DNA of 64,000 nt from Pseudomonas sp. PDM05 (GTDB lineage Bacteria > Pseudomonadota > Gammaproteobacteria > Pseudomonadales > Pseudomonadaceae): contig NZ_JACVAC010000003.1 of assembly GCF_014851685.1 (NCBI RefSeq), positions 434,001 to 498,000 on the forward strand. The letters are read 5' to 3'. Below the pieces are notes generated by a model. It had not been told where the DNA came from. It saw only the letters and a program-made list of their open reading frames with translations, and did no database searches. The translations under genes and the position numbers were made by a program. Shown here piece after piece: positions 28,926 through 38,003 of the stretch (position 1 is the first letter of the stretch; every line of letters begins with the position of its first letter).

Positions 28926-29464
28926 TGATCGAATCCTTCAGCCAGGTGCAGGTCTTTGAGCTTCACGTAGTTCGCCGCACTGTAGGTGAAAAACGCGCGT
29001 TCCTTGTCAGTCAGTGGGCGGATTTGTTTAACCGGGCTGCCCACATACAAAAAGCCGCTTTGCAGTTTCTTGCCTGGCGGCACCAGGCTACCGGCGCCGA
29101 TGATCACGTCATCCTCCACCACAGCACCGTCCATCACGATGCTGCCCATGCCGATCAGGACCCGGCTGCCCACCGTGCAGCCATGCAGCATGACCTTGTG
29201 GGCGATGGTCACGTCATCGCCGATCAGCAGCGGAAAACCGTCCGGGTTGAAAGGCCCGGCGTGGGTGATGTGCAACACGCAGCCGTCCTGCACGCTGGTG
29301 CGCGCACCGATGCGGATGCGGTGCATGTCGCCACGGATCACGGTCAGTGGCCATACGGAGCTGTCGGTGCCGATTTCGACATCGCCGATCACCACCGCCG
29401 AAATATCGACAAAAGCCCCGGCGCCCAGGGCTGGCGTGTGGTTCTGATAGGTGCGAAGGGTCAC
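28922..29464 (-). CDS. gamma-class carbonic anhydrase-family protein
   Basis: A 180-residue left-handed beta-helix protein (hexapeptide repeats across about 15-145) of the YrdA/PaaY/CaiE group. Metal-ligand histidines are seen in DGCVLHITHAGP and TIAHKVMLHGC. It starts at GTG 29464 (MTLRTYQNHTPALG). Four bases overlap with the downstream HAD phosphatase gene suggests coupled translation. These proteins bind zinc, and some show carbonic anhydrase or thioesterase activity. Divergent from prlC. Confidence 0.9.
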   Translation of the reverse strand: MTLRTYQNHTPALGAGAFVDISAVVIGDVEIGTDSSVWPLTVIRGDMHRIRIGARTSVQDGCVLHITHAGPFNPDGFPLLIGDDVTIAHKVMLHGCTVGSRVLIGMGSIVMDGAVVEDDVIIGAGSLVPPGKKLQSGFLYVGSPVKQIRPLTDKERAFFTYSAANYVKLKDLHLAEGFDQ

Positions 29465-29564
29465 GATAGCTTCTCTCTCTTCTGCTGATAGCTGCGGTGG
29501 GCGTTGATTGTAATTAAGATGGCCCCATCTTTGTTCTTACATGTCTTCAGCCAAGGTACCCACC

Positions 29565-31616
29565 GTGAGCGCGAACAACCCTCTTCTGCAGCCCTACGAC
29601 CTGCCGCCGTTCTCGGCGATCCGTGCCGAGCACGTACAGCCGGCCATCGAACAGATCCTCGCCGACAACCGTGTCGCCATCGAAGGCATCCTGCAAAGCC
29701 AGGGGAAAAATCCTACGTGGGCCGGGTTGGTCTTGGCCATGGACGAACTGAATGACCGCCTGGGCGCCGCCTGGAGCCCGGTCAGCCACCTCAACGCCGT
29801 GTGCAACAGCGCTGAACTGCGCGAAGCCTACGAAGGCTGCCTGCCGGCGTTGAGCGCCTACTCCACCGAGATGGGCCAGAACCGCGAGCTGTTCCAGGCT
29901 TTCGAAGCCCTGGCCAACAGCCCGGAAGCGGCCGGTTTCGACGTTGCGCAAAAAACTATCCTGGAACACTCCCTGCGCGACTTCCGCCTGTCGGGTATCG
30001 ATTTGCCGCCGGAGCAGCAAAAACGCTACGCCGAAGTGCAGAGCAAGCTTTCCGAGCTGGGCAGCAAGTTCTCCAACCAACTGCTGGACGCGACCCAGGC
30101 CTGGACCAAACACGTTACCGATGAAGCCACCCTCGCCGGCCTGACCGACTCGGCCAAGGCGCAGATGGCTGCCGCTGCCCAGGCCAAAGGCCTCGATGGC
30201 TGGCTGATCACCCTGGAATTTCCGAGCTACTACGCGGTAATGACCTACGCCCAGGACCGCGCCCTGCGTGAAGAGGTCTACGCGGCCTACTGCACCCGTG
30301 CGTCAGACCAAGGCCCGAATGCCGGTCAGAATGACAACGGCCCGGTGATGGAAGAAATCCTCGACCTGCGTCAGGAGCTTGCTCAACTCTTGGGCTACGC
30401 CTCGTTCTCCGAACTGAGCCTGGCCACCAAGATGGCCGAGTCCAGCGACCAGGTGCTGAGCTTCCTGCGTGACCTGGCCAAGCGCAGCAAGCCGTTTGCC
30501 GCCCAGGACCTGCAACAGCTCAAGGCCTATGCTGCCGAGCAAGGCTGTGCCGACCTGCAAAGCTGGGACAGCGGTTTCTACGGCGAAAAACTCCGTGAGC
30601 AGCGTTACAGCGTGTCCCAGGAAGCGCTGCGCGCCTACTTCCCGATCGACAAGGTGCTGGGCGGCCTGTTCGCCATCGTGCAACGCCTGTACGGCATCGA
30701 GATCGCCGAACTGAAGGGCTTCGACACCTGGCACCCGGATGTGCGCCTGTTTGAAATCAAGGAAAACGGCCAGCACGTTGGCCGCTTCTTCTTTGACCTG
30801 TACGCCCGCGCCAACAAGCGTGGCGGTGCCTGGATGGACGGCGCGCGCGACCGTCGCCGCAAGATCGACGGCGTGCTGCAAAGCCCGGTGGCCAACCTGG
30901 TGTGCAACTTCACCCCGGCCGACAGTGGCAAGCCTGCCCTGCTGACTCACGATGAAGTGACTACGCTGTTCCACGAATTCGGCCACGGCCTGCATCACCT
31001 GTTGACCCGCGTCGAGCACGCTGGCGTGTCCGGCATCAACGGCGTGGCCTGGGATGCGGTGGAGTTGCCAAGCCAGTTCATGGAGAACTGGTGCTGGGAG
31101 CCGGAAGGCCTGGCGCTGATCTCCGGTCACTATGAGAGCGGTGAGCCGCTGCCCCAGGACCTGCTGGAAAAAATGCTCGCGGCGAAAAACTTCCAGTCCG
31201 GCCTGATGATGGTGCGCCAGTTGGAGTTCTCGCTGTTTGACTTCGAGCTGCACGCCACCCACGGCGACGGCCGCAGTGTGGCCCAGGTGCTCGAAGGCGT
31301 GCGCGATGAGGTGTCGGTGATGCGTCCGCCTGCCTACAACCGTTTTCCGAACAGCTTTGCGCACATTTTCGCCGGTGGTTATGCGGCTGGGTACTACAGC
31401 TACAAGTGGGCCGAAGTGCTCTCCGCCGATGCCTTCTCCAAGTTCGAAGAAGACGGCGTGCTGAATGCCGAAACCGGCCGCGCATTCCGTGAGGCGATCC
31501 TGGCACGCGGTGGCTCCCAGGCGCCGATGGTGCTGTTCGTCGACTTCCGCGGACGTGCACCGTCGATTGACGCACTCTTGCGCCACAGCGGCCTGAGTGA
31601 GGGCGCGGCAGCATGA
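29565..31616 (+). CDS. prlC: oligopeptidase A
   Basis: A 683-residue cytosolic M3-family zinc metallopeptidase that degrades peptides, including cleaved signal peptides. The active site is HEFGHGLHH at 470-478 (His470, Glu471, His474). The N-terminus NNPLLQPYDLPPFSAI is typical. The frame opens at an ATG at 29541, but the GTG at 29565 has an AAGGT site at good spacing and gives the usual length, so I chose it. The stop overlaps the yheV start by four bases. Confidence 0.95.
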   Translation: MSANNPLLQPYDLPPFSAIRAEHVQPAIEQILADNRVAIEGILQSQGKNPTWAGLVLAMDELNDRLGAAWSPVSHLNAVCNSAELREAYEGCLPALSAYSTEMGQNRELFQAFEALANSPEAAGFDVAQKTILEHSLRDFRLSGIDLPPEQQKRYAEVQSKLSELGSKFSNQLLDATQAWTKHVTDEATLAGLTDSAKAQMAAAAQAKGLDGWLITLEFPSYYAVMTYAQDRALREEVYAAYCTRASDQGPNAGQNDNGPVMEEILDLRQELAQLLGYASFSELSLATKMAESSDQVLSFLRDLAKRSKPFAAQDLQQLKAYAAEQGCADLQSWDSGFYGEKLREQRYSVSQEALRAYFPIDKVLGGLFAIVQRLYGIEIAELKGFDTWHPDVRLFEIKENGQHVGRFFFDLYARANKRGGAWMDGARDRRRKIDGVLQSPVANLVCNFTPADSGKPALLTHDEVTTLFHEFGHGLHHLLTRVEHAGVSGINGVAWDAVELPSQFMENWCWEPEGLALISGHYESGEPLPQDLLEKMLAAKNFQSGLMMVRQLEFSLFDFELHATHGDGRSVAQVLEGVRDEVSVMRPPAYNRFPNSFAHIFAGGYAAGYYSYKWAEVLSADAFSKFEEDGVLNAETGRAFREAILARGGSQAPMVLFVDFRGRAPSIDALLRHSGLSEGAAA

Positions 31617-31885
31617 GTGAAGGACCTGTGGTGACCAAAAAGCAATTTATCGCCGGCGCGGTCTGCCCGGCGTGCAGCGAGCCGGACAAGTTGAAGATGT
31701 GGACTGAAGACAGCGTGCCGCACCGTGAGTGTGTGGCCTGCGGTTATACCGACACGCTCAATGATCAGGGTCTGTCGGTACCCAAGGAATTGGGCACGCG
31801 GGTGAATACCTCGGCGCTGAAGGCGCCGGACCCGAAGGTGCAGGCGGTACAGTTTTTTCCTAACCCGAAACTGAAAAAAGACTGA
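31613..31885 (+). CDS. yheV: YheV-family zinc-ribbon protein
   Basis: A 90-residue protein with two CxxC pairs (AVCPACSEPDK and RECVACGYTD) forming a small zinc ribbon at about 18-44, then a tail SVPKELGTRVN. It matches the YheV family, which is found next to prlC in many gammaproteobacteria. ATGA overlap with prlC suggests coupled translation. Role unknown. Confidence 0.9.
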   Translation: MSEGPVVTKKQFIAGAVCPACSEPDKLKMWTEDSVPHRECVACGYTDTLNDQGLSVPKELGTRVNTSALKAPDPKVQAVQFFPNPKLKKD

Positions 31886-31892
31886 CGCCCAC

Positions 31893-32579
31893 TCAGGGTT
31901 TTATCGCCAATCCCGTATCGTTCGTTGGTTCAACACGGCCGGTTCCAGCCGTGTTGAGCCAGCTCTTCATCGAGCACAGTGCAAATGCACTGGTGCTGCA
32001 ATCGCCATTCGCCAGTGCTGTACGCAACTTGTCGATATCGGCCTTCATCATGTAGCGAACCCCGTCCTTGAAGCCATTGCTGGTGCCAAAGCCGCCCAGG
32101 GTCATCTCGTTCAGCGCCTCTTCCTTGCTCCATCCCTGCACCACCACGCGATACATCGCGGCCATCAGGCCGGTACGGTCGGAGCCGTGTTTGCAGTGCA
32201 TCAGCACCGGGCCGTTGGCCTCGGCTTCCTTGATTGCTCTGAGTGCTGCCAGCACGTCGGAATCATCCACATGATTGGTGCGATAACTCAGTTGGACCTG
32301 ACGGATGTCCGTCGCCTTCAGCCAGTTGCCATCCGACTCGGGCAGGAAGTTGATCACGGTGCCGATCTTGAGCTTTTGCAGGAGTGGCACGGCGCTGCTG
32401 TCCGGCAGAGCGCTGCGATACAGCGTCGGCGTCATCTGGTGCAGGTTGTATTGGCTGCCCACGGGCTGCGCCCACTCGGCTGAGCGTATGGAAGGGCTGT
32501 CATCGGCTTGGGCATAAACCGGAGCGAACAGTGCCGTAAGTGCCAGGCCGAGTGCTGGCAGCCAGCGATGCTTGAACAT
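31893..32579 (-). CDS. exported PTP/dual-specificity phosphatase-like protein
   Basis: A 228-residue protein with a signal peptide (MFKHRWLPALGLALTALFAPVYAQA) and a cysteine-phosphatase P-loop H-C-x5-R-T-G at 128-137 (HCKHGSDRTG; Cys129, Arg135). MTPTLYRSALPDSSAVPLLQKLKIGTVINF (in parts) resembles the bacterial 'tyrosine phosphatase / DSP-like' and Siw14-type proteins. A GTG four codons upstream is an alternative start. Periplasmic location suggests phosphate release or an inositol-phosphate substrate rather than protein phosphotyrosine; this is inference. Confidence 0.87.
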   Translation of the reverse strand: MFKHRWLPALGLALTALFAPVYAQADDSPSIRSAEWAQPVGSQYNLHQMTPTLYRSALPDSSAVPLLQKLKIGTVINFLPESDGNWLKATDIRQVQLSYRTNHVDDSDVLAALRAIKEAEANGPVLMHCKHGSDRTGLMAAMYRVVVQGWSKEEALNEMTLGGFGTSNGFKDGVRYMMKADIDKLRTALANGDCSTSAFALCSMKSWLNTAGTGRVEPTNDTGLAIKP

Positions 32580-32834
32580 GGGTAACGTCACCGAATGGGC
32601 TGTGGGTAGATAGCGCGCAGATTGGTCTGCGGGGGGTCAATGGGGCGTGAGGCGCCCGTCAAAAAAGCGTGAATCCTCAGTCTTTAGTCGCTGAAACGAT
32701 TCTGTTGATGGTTAGGCTGCTATCATTTGTAACTATTGATTGCCGCTGTGTTCTATCCAACACGCTGCCCGCACACCCCAAGCCGCTCCCAAGAAGCGGC
32801 TGTCGAACCCGTGACCACATGATGAGGTGCACCC

Positions 32835-33587
32835 ATGTCTGATCAAGATCAAGACAACCCCCGGCGTGACTTTTTGCGCAAATCCTTGACCTTGATCCCG
32901 GTGGTCACGGTTGCCAGTACCGGCCTTGGCGGTTCGATGTTGATGGCTACGCCCGAGCCGGCACAGGCCAGCCCGGCTAAGGCGCCGGTCAACGAAAAGA
33001 CCTACGAGCCAAGCTACTTCACTGCCGAAGAGTGGGCGTTTATCAACGCCGCCGTCGCGCAGTTGATTCCTACCGATGCCCAGGGCCCAGGCGCCGTGGA
33101 AGCCGGTGTGCCGGAATACATCGACCGTCAGATGAACACGCCTTACGCCAGTGGTGCGTTGTGGTTCATGCAGGGCCCGTTCAATGCCGACGCGCCGCCT
33201 GAGATGGGCTGGCAGAGCAAACTGGTGCCCAAGGACATCTATCGCCTGGGCATCGCCGCGACGGATGCATGGTCGAAAGCGTTCAACGGCAAAGTGTTTG
33301 CTGCGCAAGACAGCGCTACCCGAGACGATATGCTGCGTCGCCTGGAGGCTGGGGGCAGTGAGGTGACCGCGCATTTCGACGCGGTGCCGCCGAAGATTTT
33401 CTTCAACCTGCTGCTGCAAAACACCAAGGAAGGCTTCTTCTGCGACCCGATCCACGGTGGCAACAAAGGCATGGTCGGCTGGACCATGATCGGCTTCCCC
33501 GGCGCTCGCGCCGACTTCATGGACTGGGTTGAACGCAACGAGCAATACCCCTTCCCGGCAGTTTCCATCCGCGGCGAGAGGGCATAA
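32835..33587 (+). CDS. gluconate 2-dehydrogenase-type gamma subunit (Tat-exported)
   Basis: A 250-residue small subunit of a membrane-bound FAD dehydrogenase. It starts with a twin-arginine signal (RRDFLRKSLTLIPVVTVAST, about 10-29), then the subunit-3 domain (YFTAEEWAFINAAVAQLIPTD, GPFNADAPPEMGWQ, FCDPIHGGNKGMVGWTMIGFPGARADFMDW in parts). The Tat signal is thought to carry the partner flavoprotein out with it. It is first of three genes; its stop is two bases before the GMC start. Confidence 0.92.
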   Translation: MSDQDQDNPRRDFLRKSLTLIPVVTVASTGLGGSMLMATPEPAQASPAKAPVNEKTYEPSYFTAEEWAFINAAVAQLIPTDAQGPGAVEAGVPEYIDRQMNTPYASGALWFMQGPFNADAPPEMGWQSKLVPKDIYRLGIAATDAWSKAFNGKVFAAQDSATRDDMLRRLEAGGSEVTAHFDAVPPKIFFNLLLQNTKEGFFCDPIHGGNKGMVGWTMIGFPGARADFMDWVERNEQYPFPAVSIRGERA

Positions 33588-33589
33588 AC

Positions 33590-35374
33590 GTGGCGACCAT
33601 CATGAAGAAAGTAGACGCTGTGATCGTAGGCTTCGGCTGGACCGGCGCGATCATGGCCAAGGAGCTGACTGAAGCGGGCCTCAACGTGGTAGCGCTGGAG
33701 CGCGGCCCGATGCAGGACACGTACCCGGATGGCAACTATCCGCAGGTCATCGACGAACTGACCTACAGCGTGCGTAAAAAACTCTTCCAGGACATCTCCA
33801 AAGAGACGGTGACCATTCGCCATAGCGTGAATGATGTGGCCCTGCCCAACCGCCAATTGGGTGCGTTCCTGCCGGGCAATGGCGTTGGCGGTGCGGGCCT
33901 GCACTGGTCGGGCGTGCATTTTCGGGTCGACCCGATCGAGCTGCGCATGCGCAGCCATTACGAAGAGCGTTACGGCAAAAACTTCATCCCCAAGGACATG
34001 ACCATCCAGGATTTCGGCGTCAGCTATGAAGAGCTGGAGCCGTTTTTCGACTACGCGGAAAAAGTCTTCGGCACCTCCGGCCAGGCCTGGACCGTCAAAG
34101 GCCAGTTGGTCGGTGAAGGCCGTGGCGGCAACCCGTATGCGCCGGATCGCTCCAACCCGTTCCCGTTGGAGGCGCAGAAAAACACCGTCTCCGCACAGCT
34201 GTTTCAGAAAGCGGCTAGCGATGTGGGTTACAAACCCTACAACCTGCCGTCGGCCAACACCTCGGGGCCCTACACCAACCCCTACGGTGCGCAGATGGGC
34301 CCATGCAACTTCTGCGGGTTTTGCAGCGGCTACGTTTGCTACATGTACTCCAAGGCTTCGCCGAACGTGAACATCCTGCCGGCGCTGCGCCAGGTGCCGA
34401 ACTTCGAGCTGCGGCCCAATTCCCACGTGCTCAAGGTCAATCTCGACAGCACCAAGAGCAAGGCCACCGGCGTGACGTATGTCGACGCCCAGGGCCGGGA
34501 AATCGAGCAGCCGGCGGACCTGGTGATCCTCGGCGCGTTCCAGTTCCACAACGTGCGGTTGATGCTGCTGTCGGGTATCGGAAAACCCTACGACCCGATT
34601 ACCACTGAGGGGGTGGTGGGCCGGAACTTTGCCTACCAGAACATGGCCACCATCAAGGCGTTCTTCGACAAGGACACCCACACCAACAACTTCATCGGTG
34701 CGGGCGGCAATGGCGTGGCGATGGATGATTTCAACGCCGACAACTTCGACCATGGTCCCCATGGCTTCGTTGGCGGCTCGCCGATGTGGGTCAACCAGGC
34801 TGGCAGTCGGCCGATTGCCGGTACGTCCAACCCGCCGGGCACCCCGGCCTGGGGCAGTGCGTGGAAACGTGCCACCGCCGATTACTACACCCACCAGGTG
34901 TCGATGGATGCCCACGGTGCCCATCAATCCTACCGGGGCAACTACCTGGATCTAGACCCGGTTTACCGCGATGCCTACGGCCTGCCGTTGCTGCGGATGA
35001 CGTTCGACTGGCAGGAAAACGACATCAAGATGAACCGCTTCATGGTCGAGAAAATGGGCAAGGTTGCCGAGGCGATGAACCCCAAGGCGATTGCCGTGCT
35101 CGGCAAAAAGGTCGGTGAGCATTTCAACACCGCGTCGTACCAGACCACCCACCTCAACGGTGGCGCGATCATGGGCACCGACCCGAAGACCAGTGCGTTG
35201 AACCGCTACCTGCAATGCTGGGATGTACACAACGTGTTTGTCCCGGGCGCTTCCGCTTTCCCACAGGGCTTGGGTTACAACCCTACCGGCCTGGTGGCGG
35301 CGTTGACCTACTGGTCGGCCCGCGCGATCCGCGAGCAGTACCTGAAAAACCCCGGCCCACTGGTTCAGGCATAA
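33590..35374 (+). CDS. GMC-family FAD dehydrogenase, gluconate-type alpha subunit
   Basis: A 594-residue glucose-methanol-choline flavoprotein. The FAD motif GFGWTG is at 14-19; NGVGGAGLHWSG and the C-terminal NPTGLVAALTYWSA fit the family, with a conserved active-site His in the C-terminal half. A cluster Cys239-x2-Cys242-x2-Cys245-x4-Cys250 in GPCNFCGFCSGYVC suggests an iron-sulfur centre as in FAD-dependent glucose dehydrogenases. It starts at GTG 33590. It has no own signal, so export probably depends on the Tat subunit upstream. It oxidises an aldonic acid or sugar in the periplasm; gluconate is most likely. Confidence 0.9.
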   Translation: MATIMKKVDAVIVGFGWTGAIMAKELTEAGLNVVALERGPMQDTYPDGNYPQVIDELTYSVRKKLFQDISKETVTIRHSVNDVALPNRQLGAFLPGNGVGGAGLHWSGVHFRVDPIELRMRSHYEERYGKNFIPKDMTIQDFGVSYEELEPFFDYAEKVFGTSGQAWTVKGQLVGEGRGGNPYAPDRSNPFPLEAQKNTVSAQLFQKAASDVGYKPYNLPSANTSGPYTNPYGAQMGPCNFCGFCSGYVCYMYSKASPNVNILPALRQVPNFELRPNSHVLKVNLDSTKSKATGVTYVDAQGREIEQPADLVILGAFQFHNVRLMLLSGIGKPYDPITTEGVVGRNFAYQNMATIKAFFDKDTHTNNFIGAGGNGVAMDDFNADNFDHGPHGFVGGSPMWVNQAGSRPIAGTSNPPGTPAWGSAWKRATADYYTHQVSMDAHGAHQSYRGNYLDLDPVYRDAYGLPLLRMTFDWQENDIKMNRFMVEKMGKVAEAMNPKAIAVLGKKVGEHFNTASYQTTHLNGGAIMGTDPKTSALNRYLQCWDVHNVFVPGASAFPQGLGYNPTGLVAALTYWSARAIREQYLKNPGPLVQA

Positions 35375-35386
35375 GGAGCGATGACC

Positions 35387-36637
35387 ATGAAAGCACTTGT
35401 TATCGCGACGTTTGCACTGTTCGGCAGCTGCTCGGTGAGCGCCGCTGAAACCGACCTGGTCAAGCAGGGTGAATACCTGGCCCGCGCCGGTGACTGCGTG
35501 GCTTGCCACACCGCCAAGGGCGGCAAGCCGTTCGCTGGTGGCCTGCCGATGGAAACGCCGATTGGCGTGATCTATTCCACCAACATCACCCCGGACAAGA
35601 CCGGCCTGGGCGACTACAGCTTCGAGGATTTCGACAAGGCCGTGCGCCATGGCGTCGCCAAGAGCGGTAGTACGCTTTACCCGGCGATGCCCTACCCGTC
35701 TTACGCGCGCGTCAGCGACAGCGATATGCAGGCGCTGTATGCGTACTTCATGAAAGGGGTGGAGCCGGTCGCTCAGGAGAACAAGGCGAGTGATATTCCC
35801 TGGCCGCTGAGCATGCGCTGGCCGCTGTCCGCGTGGCGTTGGATGTTCGCGCCGGAGGTTGCCGAGCCGCAGCCAACTGCGCAGGCCGACCCGGTGATCA
35901 GCCGTGGCGCCTATCTGGTGGAAGGCCTCGGCCACTGCGGCGCATGCCATACGCCACGGGCTCTGACCATGCAGGAAAAAGCCCTGAGTGCCACTGATGG
36001 CAGTGCATTCCTGTCCGGCAGTGCGCCGCTGGAAGGCTGGGTCGCGAAGAACCTGCGTGGCGATCACAAGGACGGCCTCGGCGGCTGGAGCGAGGAGCAA
36101 CTGGTGCAATTTCTCAAGACCGGCCGCAGTGACCGTAGCGCGGTGTTTGGTGGCATGAGTGATGTTGTCGTCCACAGCATGCAGTACATGTCGGAAAACG
36201 ACCTGACCGCCATCGCCCGTTACCTCAAGAGCCTGCCGGCGGTGGACCCCAAGGATCAGCCGCATCAGTACGACAAGCAGGTCGCCGACGCTTTGTGGAA
36301 AGGCGATGACAGCCGGCGCGGCGCGGCGGTGTACATCGACAACTGCGCGGCCTGCCACCGTACCGACGGCCATGGCTACACGCGGGTGTTCCCGGCGCTG
36401 GCGGGCAACCCGGTGCTGCAGACGGCGGACGCTACCTCGTTGATCAACATCGTGTTGAACGGCGGCACCTTGCCCGCTACGCACACGGCGCCCTCCACCT
36501 TCACCATGCCTGCGTTCGCCTGGCGTCTGTCGGACCAGGAAGTGGCGGATGTAGTCAGTTTCATCCGTGGCAGCTGGGGCAATAAAGGCGAGCCAGTGAA
36601 AGCGGGCGACGTGGCGCACTTGCGCCAGAAGCACTGA
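35387..36637 (+). CDS. triheme cytochrome c subunit of the dehydrogenase
   Basis: A 416-residue c-type cytochrome with a Sec signal peptide (MKALVIATFALFGSCSVSAA) and three haem motifs: CVACH (37-41), CGACH (184-188) and CAACH (320-324). It takes electrons from the flavin subunit to ubiquinone or the oxidase. I chose the ATG at 35387 rather than 35381 because AAGGAG at 35373 is eight bases from it. It ends the three-gene dehydrogenase operon. Confidence 0.93.
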   Translation: MKALVIATFALFGSCSVSAAETDLVKQGEYLARAGDCVACHTAKGGKPFAGGLPMETPIGVIYSTNITPDKTGLGDYSFEDFDKAVRHGVAKSGSTLYPAMPYPSYARVSDSDMQALYAYFMKGVEPVAQENKASDIPWPLSMRWPLSAWRWMFAPEVAEPQPTAQADPVISRGAYLVEGLGHCGACHTPRALTMQEKALSATDGSAFLSGSAPLEGWVAKNLRGDHKDGLGGWSEEQLVQFLKTGRSDRSAVFGGMSDVVVHSMQYMSENDLTAIARYLKSLPAVDPKDQPHQYDKQVADALWKGDDSRRGAAVYIDNCAACHRTDGHGYTRVFPALAGNPVLQTADATSLINIVLNGGTLPATHTAPSTFTMPAFAWRLSDQEVADVVSFIRGSWGNKGEPVKAGDVAHLRQKH

Positions 36638-36685
36638 TCCTTCCCTGGCCGCCAAACGGCACTGGTCAGAACCCGCGCGCCTCGA

Positions 36686-36705
36686 TACTGTATATAAAAA
36701 CAGTA
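36686..36705 (+). promoter_or_regulatory. LexA (SOS) box
   Basis: TACTGTATATAAAAACAGTA, close to the ideal TACTGTATATATATACAGTA. It lies 13 bases before the radical SAM ATG. It is the core of a longer 13-bp inverted repeat (36679-36712) followed by GTTTTC, so the same DNA could act as a terminator for the preceding operon. Confidence 0.85.
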
Positions 36706-36718
36706 TCGAGGCGTTTTC

Positions 36719-37777
36719 ATGTCTACTGCGCTGCCACCCCGTGGCCGAGGTACGGCCACCAACCTGCACAACCGCTTTGCGCCGACCGTCAGCGTGGCCG
36801 AGGACGACGGCTGGTATCAGGAAGTGCCGCCGACCCAGGGCACCGAGGTGCGGATCGAGACGGCCAAGACCATCATCACCCGCAACAACTCGCCGGACCT
36901 GCCGTTCGACCGTTCGATCAACCCTTATCGCGGTTGCGAACACGGCTGCATTTACTGCTATGCGCGGCCCAGCCATGCGTATTGGGACATGTCACCGGGG
37001 CTGGATTTCGAGACCCGGCTGATCGCCAAGAGCAATGCCGCAGACGTGCTGGAACAGCAACTGTCGAAACCGGGCTATGTCTGCGCGCCGATCAACCTGG
37101 GCTCCAACACCGACCCGTACCAACCCATCGAGCGCGAATACCGGATCACCCGGCAAACCCTTGAAGTGCTGCTGCGCTACCGGCACCCGGTGACAATCAT
37201 CACCAAGGGCTCGCTGATCCTGCGCGACCTCGACCTGTTGACCGAATTGGCCAGGCAGCGCCTGGTGGCCGTGATGATCAGCCTCACCAGCCTGGACGAC
37301 GAGCTCAAGCGCATCCTGGAGCCGCGTACGGCGGCGCCCAAGGCGCGATTGCGGGCGATCCGCGTAATGCGCGAGGCAGGCATCCCGGTGGGCGTGCTGT
37401 GCTCGCCGATGATCCCGATGATCAACGACAGCGAACTGGAGAGCCTGCTTACCGAAGCCCACGCTGCCGGGGCACAAAGCGCAGCGTACATGATGCTGCG
37501 CCTGCCGCTGGAGGTGGCGCCGCTGTTCGAGGAGTGGCTGGCGGCCCATTACCCGCAGCGCGCCGCCCATGTGATGAGCCTGGTGCGCCAGGTACGCGGT
37601 GGCGAGGTATACGACAGCCGCTTCGGTGTACGCATGCGTGGCGAGGGGCCGTTTGCCGAATTGCTGGCCCAGCGCTTCAGCAAGGCCATCAAACGCCTGG
37701 GGCTCAACCGTCGGGAAGGATTCAACCTGGATTGCACGGCGTTCTGCCCGCCGGGCAGGCAGATGGCGTTGTTGTAG
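36719..37777 (+). CDS. PA0069-family radical SAM protein
   Basis: A 352-residue radical SAM enzyme with the 4Fe-4S motif C-x3-C-x2-C at 73-80 (CEHGCIYC; Cys73, Cys77, Cys80) in NPYRGCEHGCIYCYARPSHAYW (in parts), and NLGSNTDPYQPIER as the SAM region. It belongs to the Rv2578c/SplB-like group next to PA0069. In P. aeruginosa, PA0069 has been listed in the LexA regulon as I recall, and here a near-perfect LexA box precedes the gene. The group resembles spore photoproduct lyase, so a DNA-repair role is possible, but no activity is known to me. Confidence 0.9.
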   Translation: MSTALPPRGRGTATNLHNRFAPTVSVAEDDGWYQEVPPTQGTEVRIETAKTIITRNNSPDLPFDRSINPYRGCEHGCIYCYARPSHAYWDMSPGLDFETRLIAKSNAADVLEQQLSKPGYVCAPINLGSNTDPYQPIEREYRITRQTLEVLLRYRHPVTIITKGSLILRDLDLLTELARQRLVAVMISLTSLDDELKRILEPRTAAPKARLRAIRVMREAGIPVGVLCSPMIPMINDSELESLLTEAHAAGAQSAAYMMLRLPLEVAPLFEEWLAAHYPQRAAHVMSLVRQVRGGEVYDSRFGVRMRGEGPFAELLAQRFSKAIKRLGLNRREGFNLDCTAFCPPGRQMALL

Positions 37778-38003
37778 AATGCTGGGAAAGGTGTACTTTT
37801 TCTGTAGGAATAGTCTCACTTTGACATCACTGAAACCCGCGATCTAGAGCGGTTCATTCAGTTTGAGTTAAGTTTCGGCGGCTACCTTGTTCAGCGAGTG
37901 ACTGATGAGTCGGCAGTCTGATTTGTGGCATTTGCAACAAATTGCATTGGCCTGGCGTCGAACTGGCTTGAACACTCCCCTGCATTAACCAAGAGGATGA
38001 ATC

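Noticed and set aside
34952..36976. A 674-codon minus-strand frame opposite the dehydrogenase genes
   Set aside because: Antisense shadow of the GMC and cytochrome c genes, whose motifs are intact.
37921..37990. Sigma-54 promoter before the carbonic anhydrase gene (GTGGCATTTGCAAC...)
   Set aside because: The GG and GC elements are not at the required 10-base spacing.
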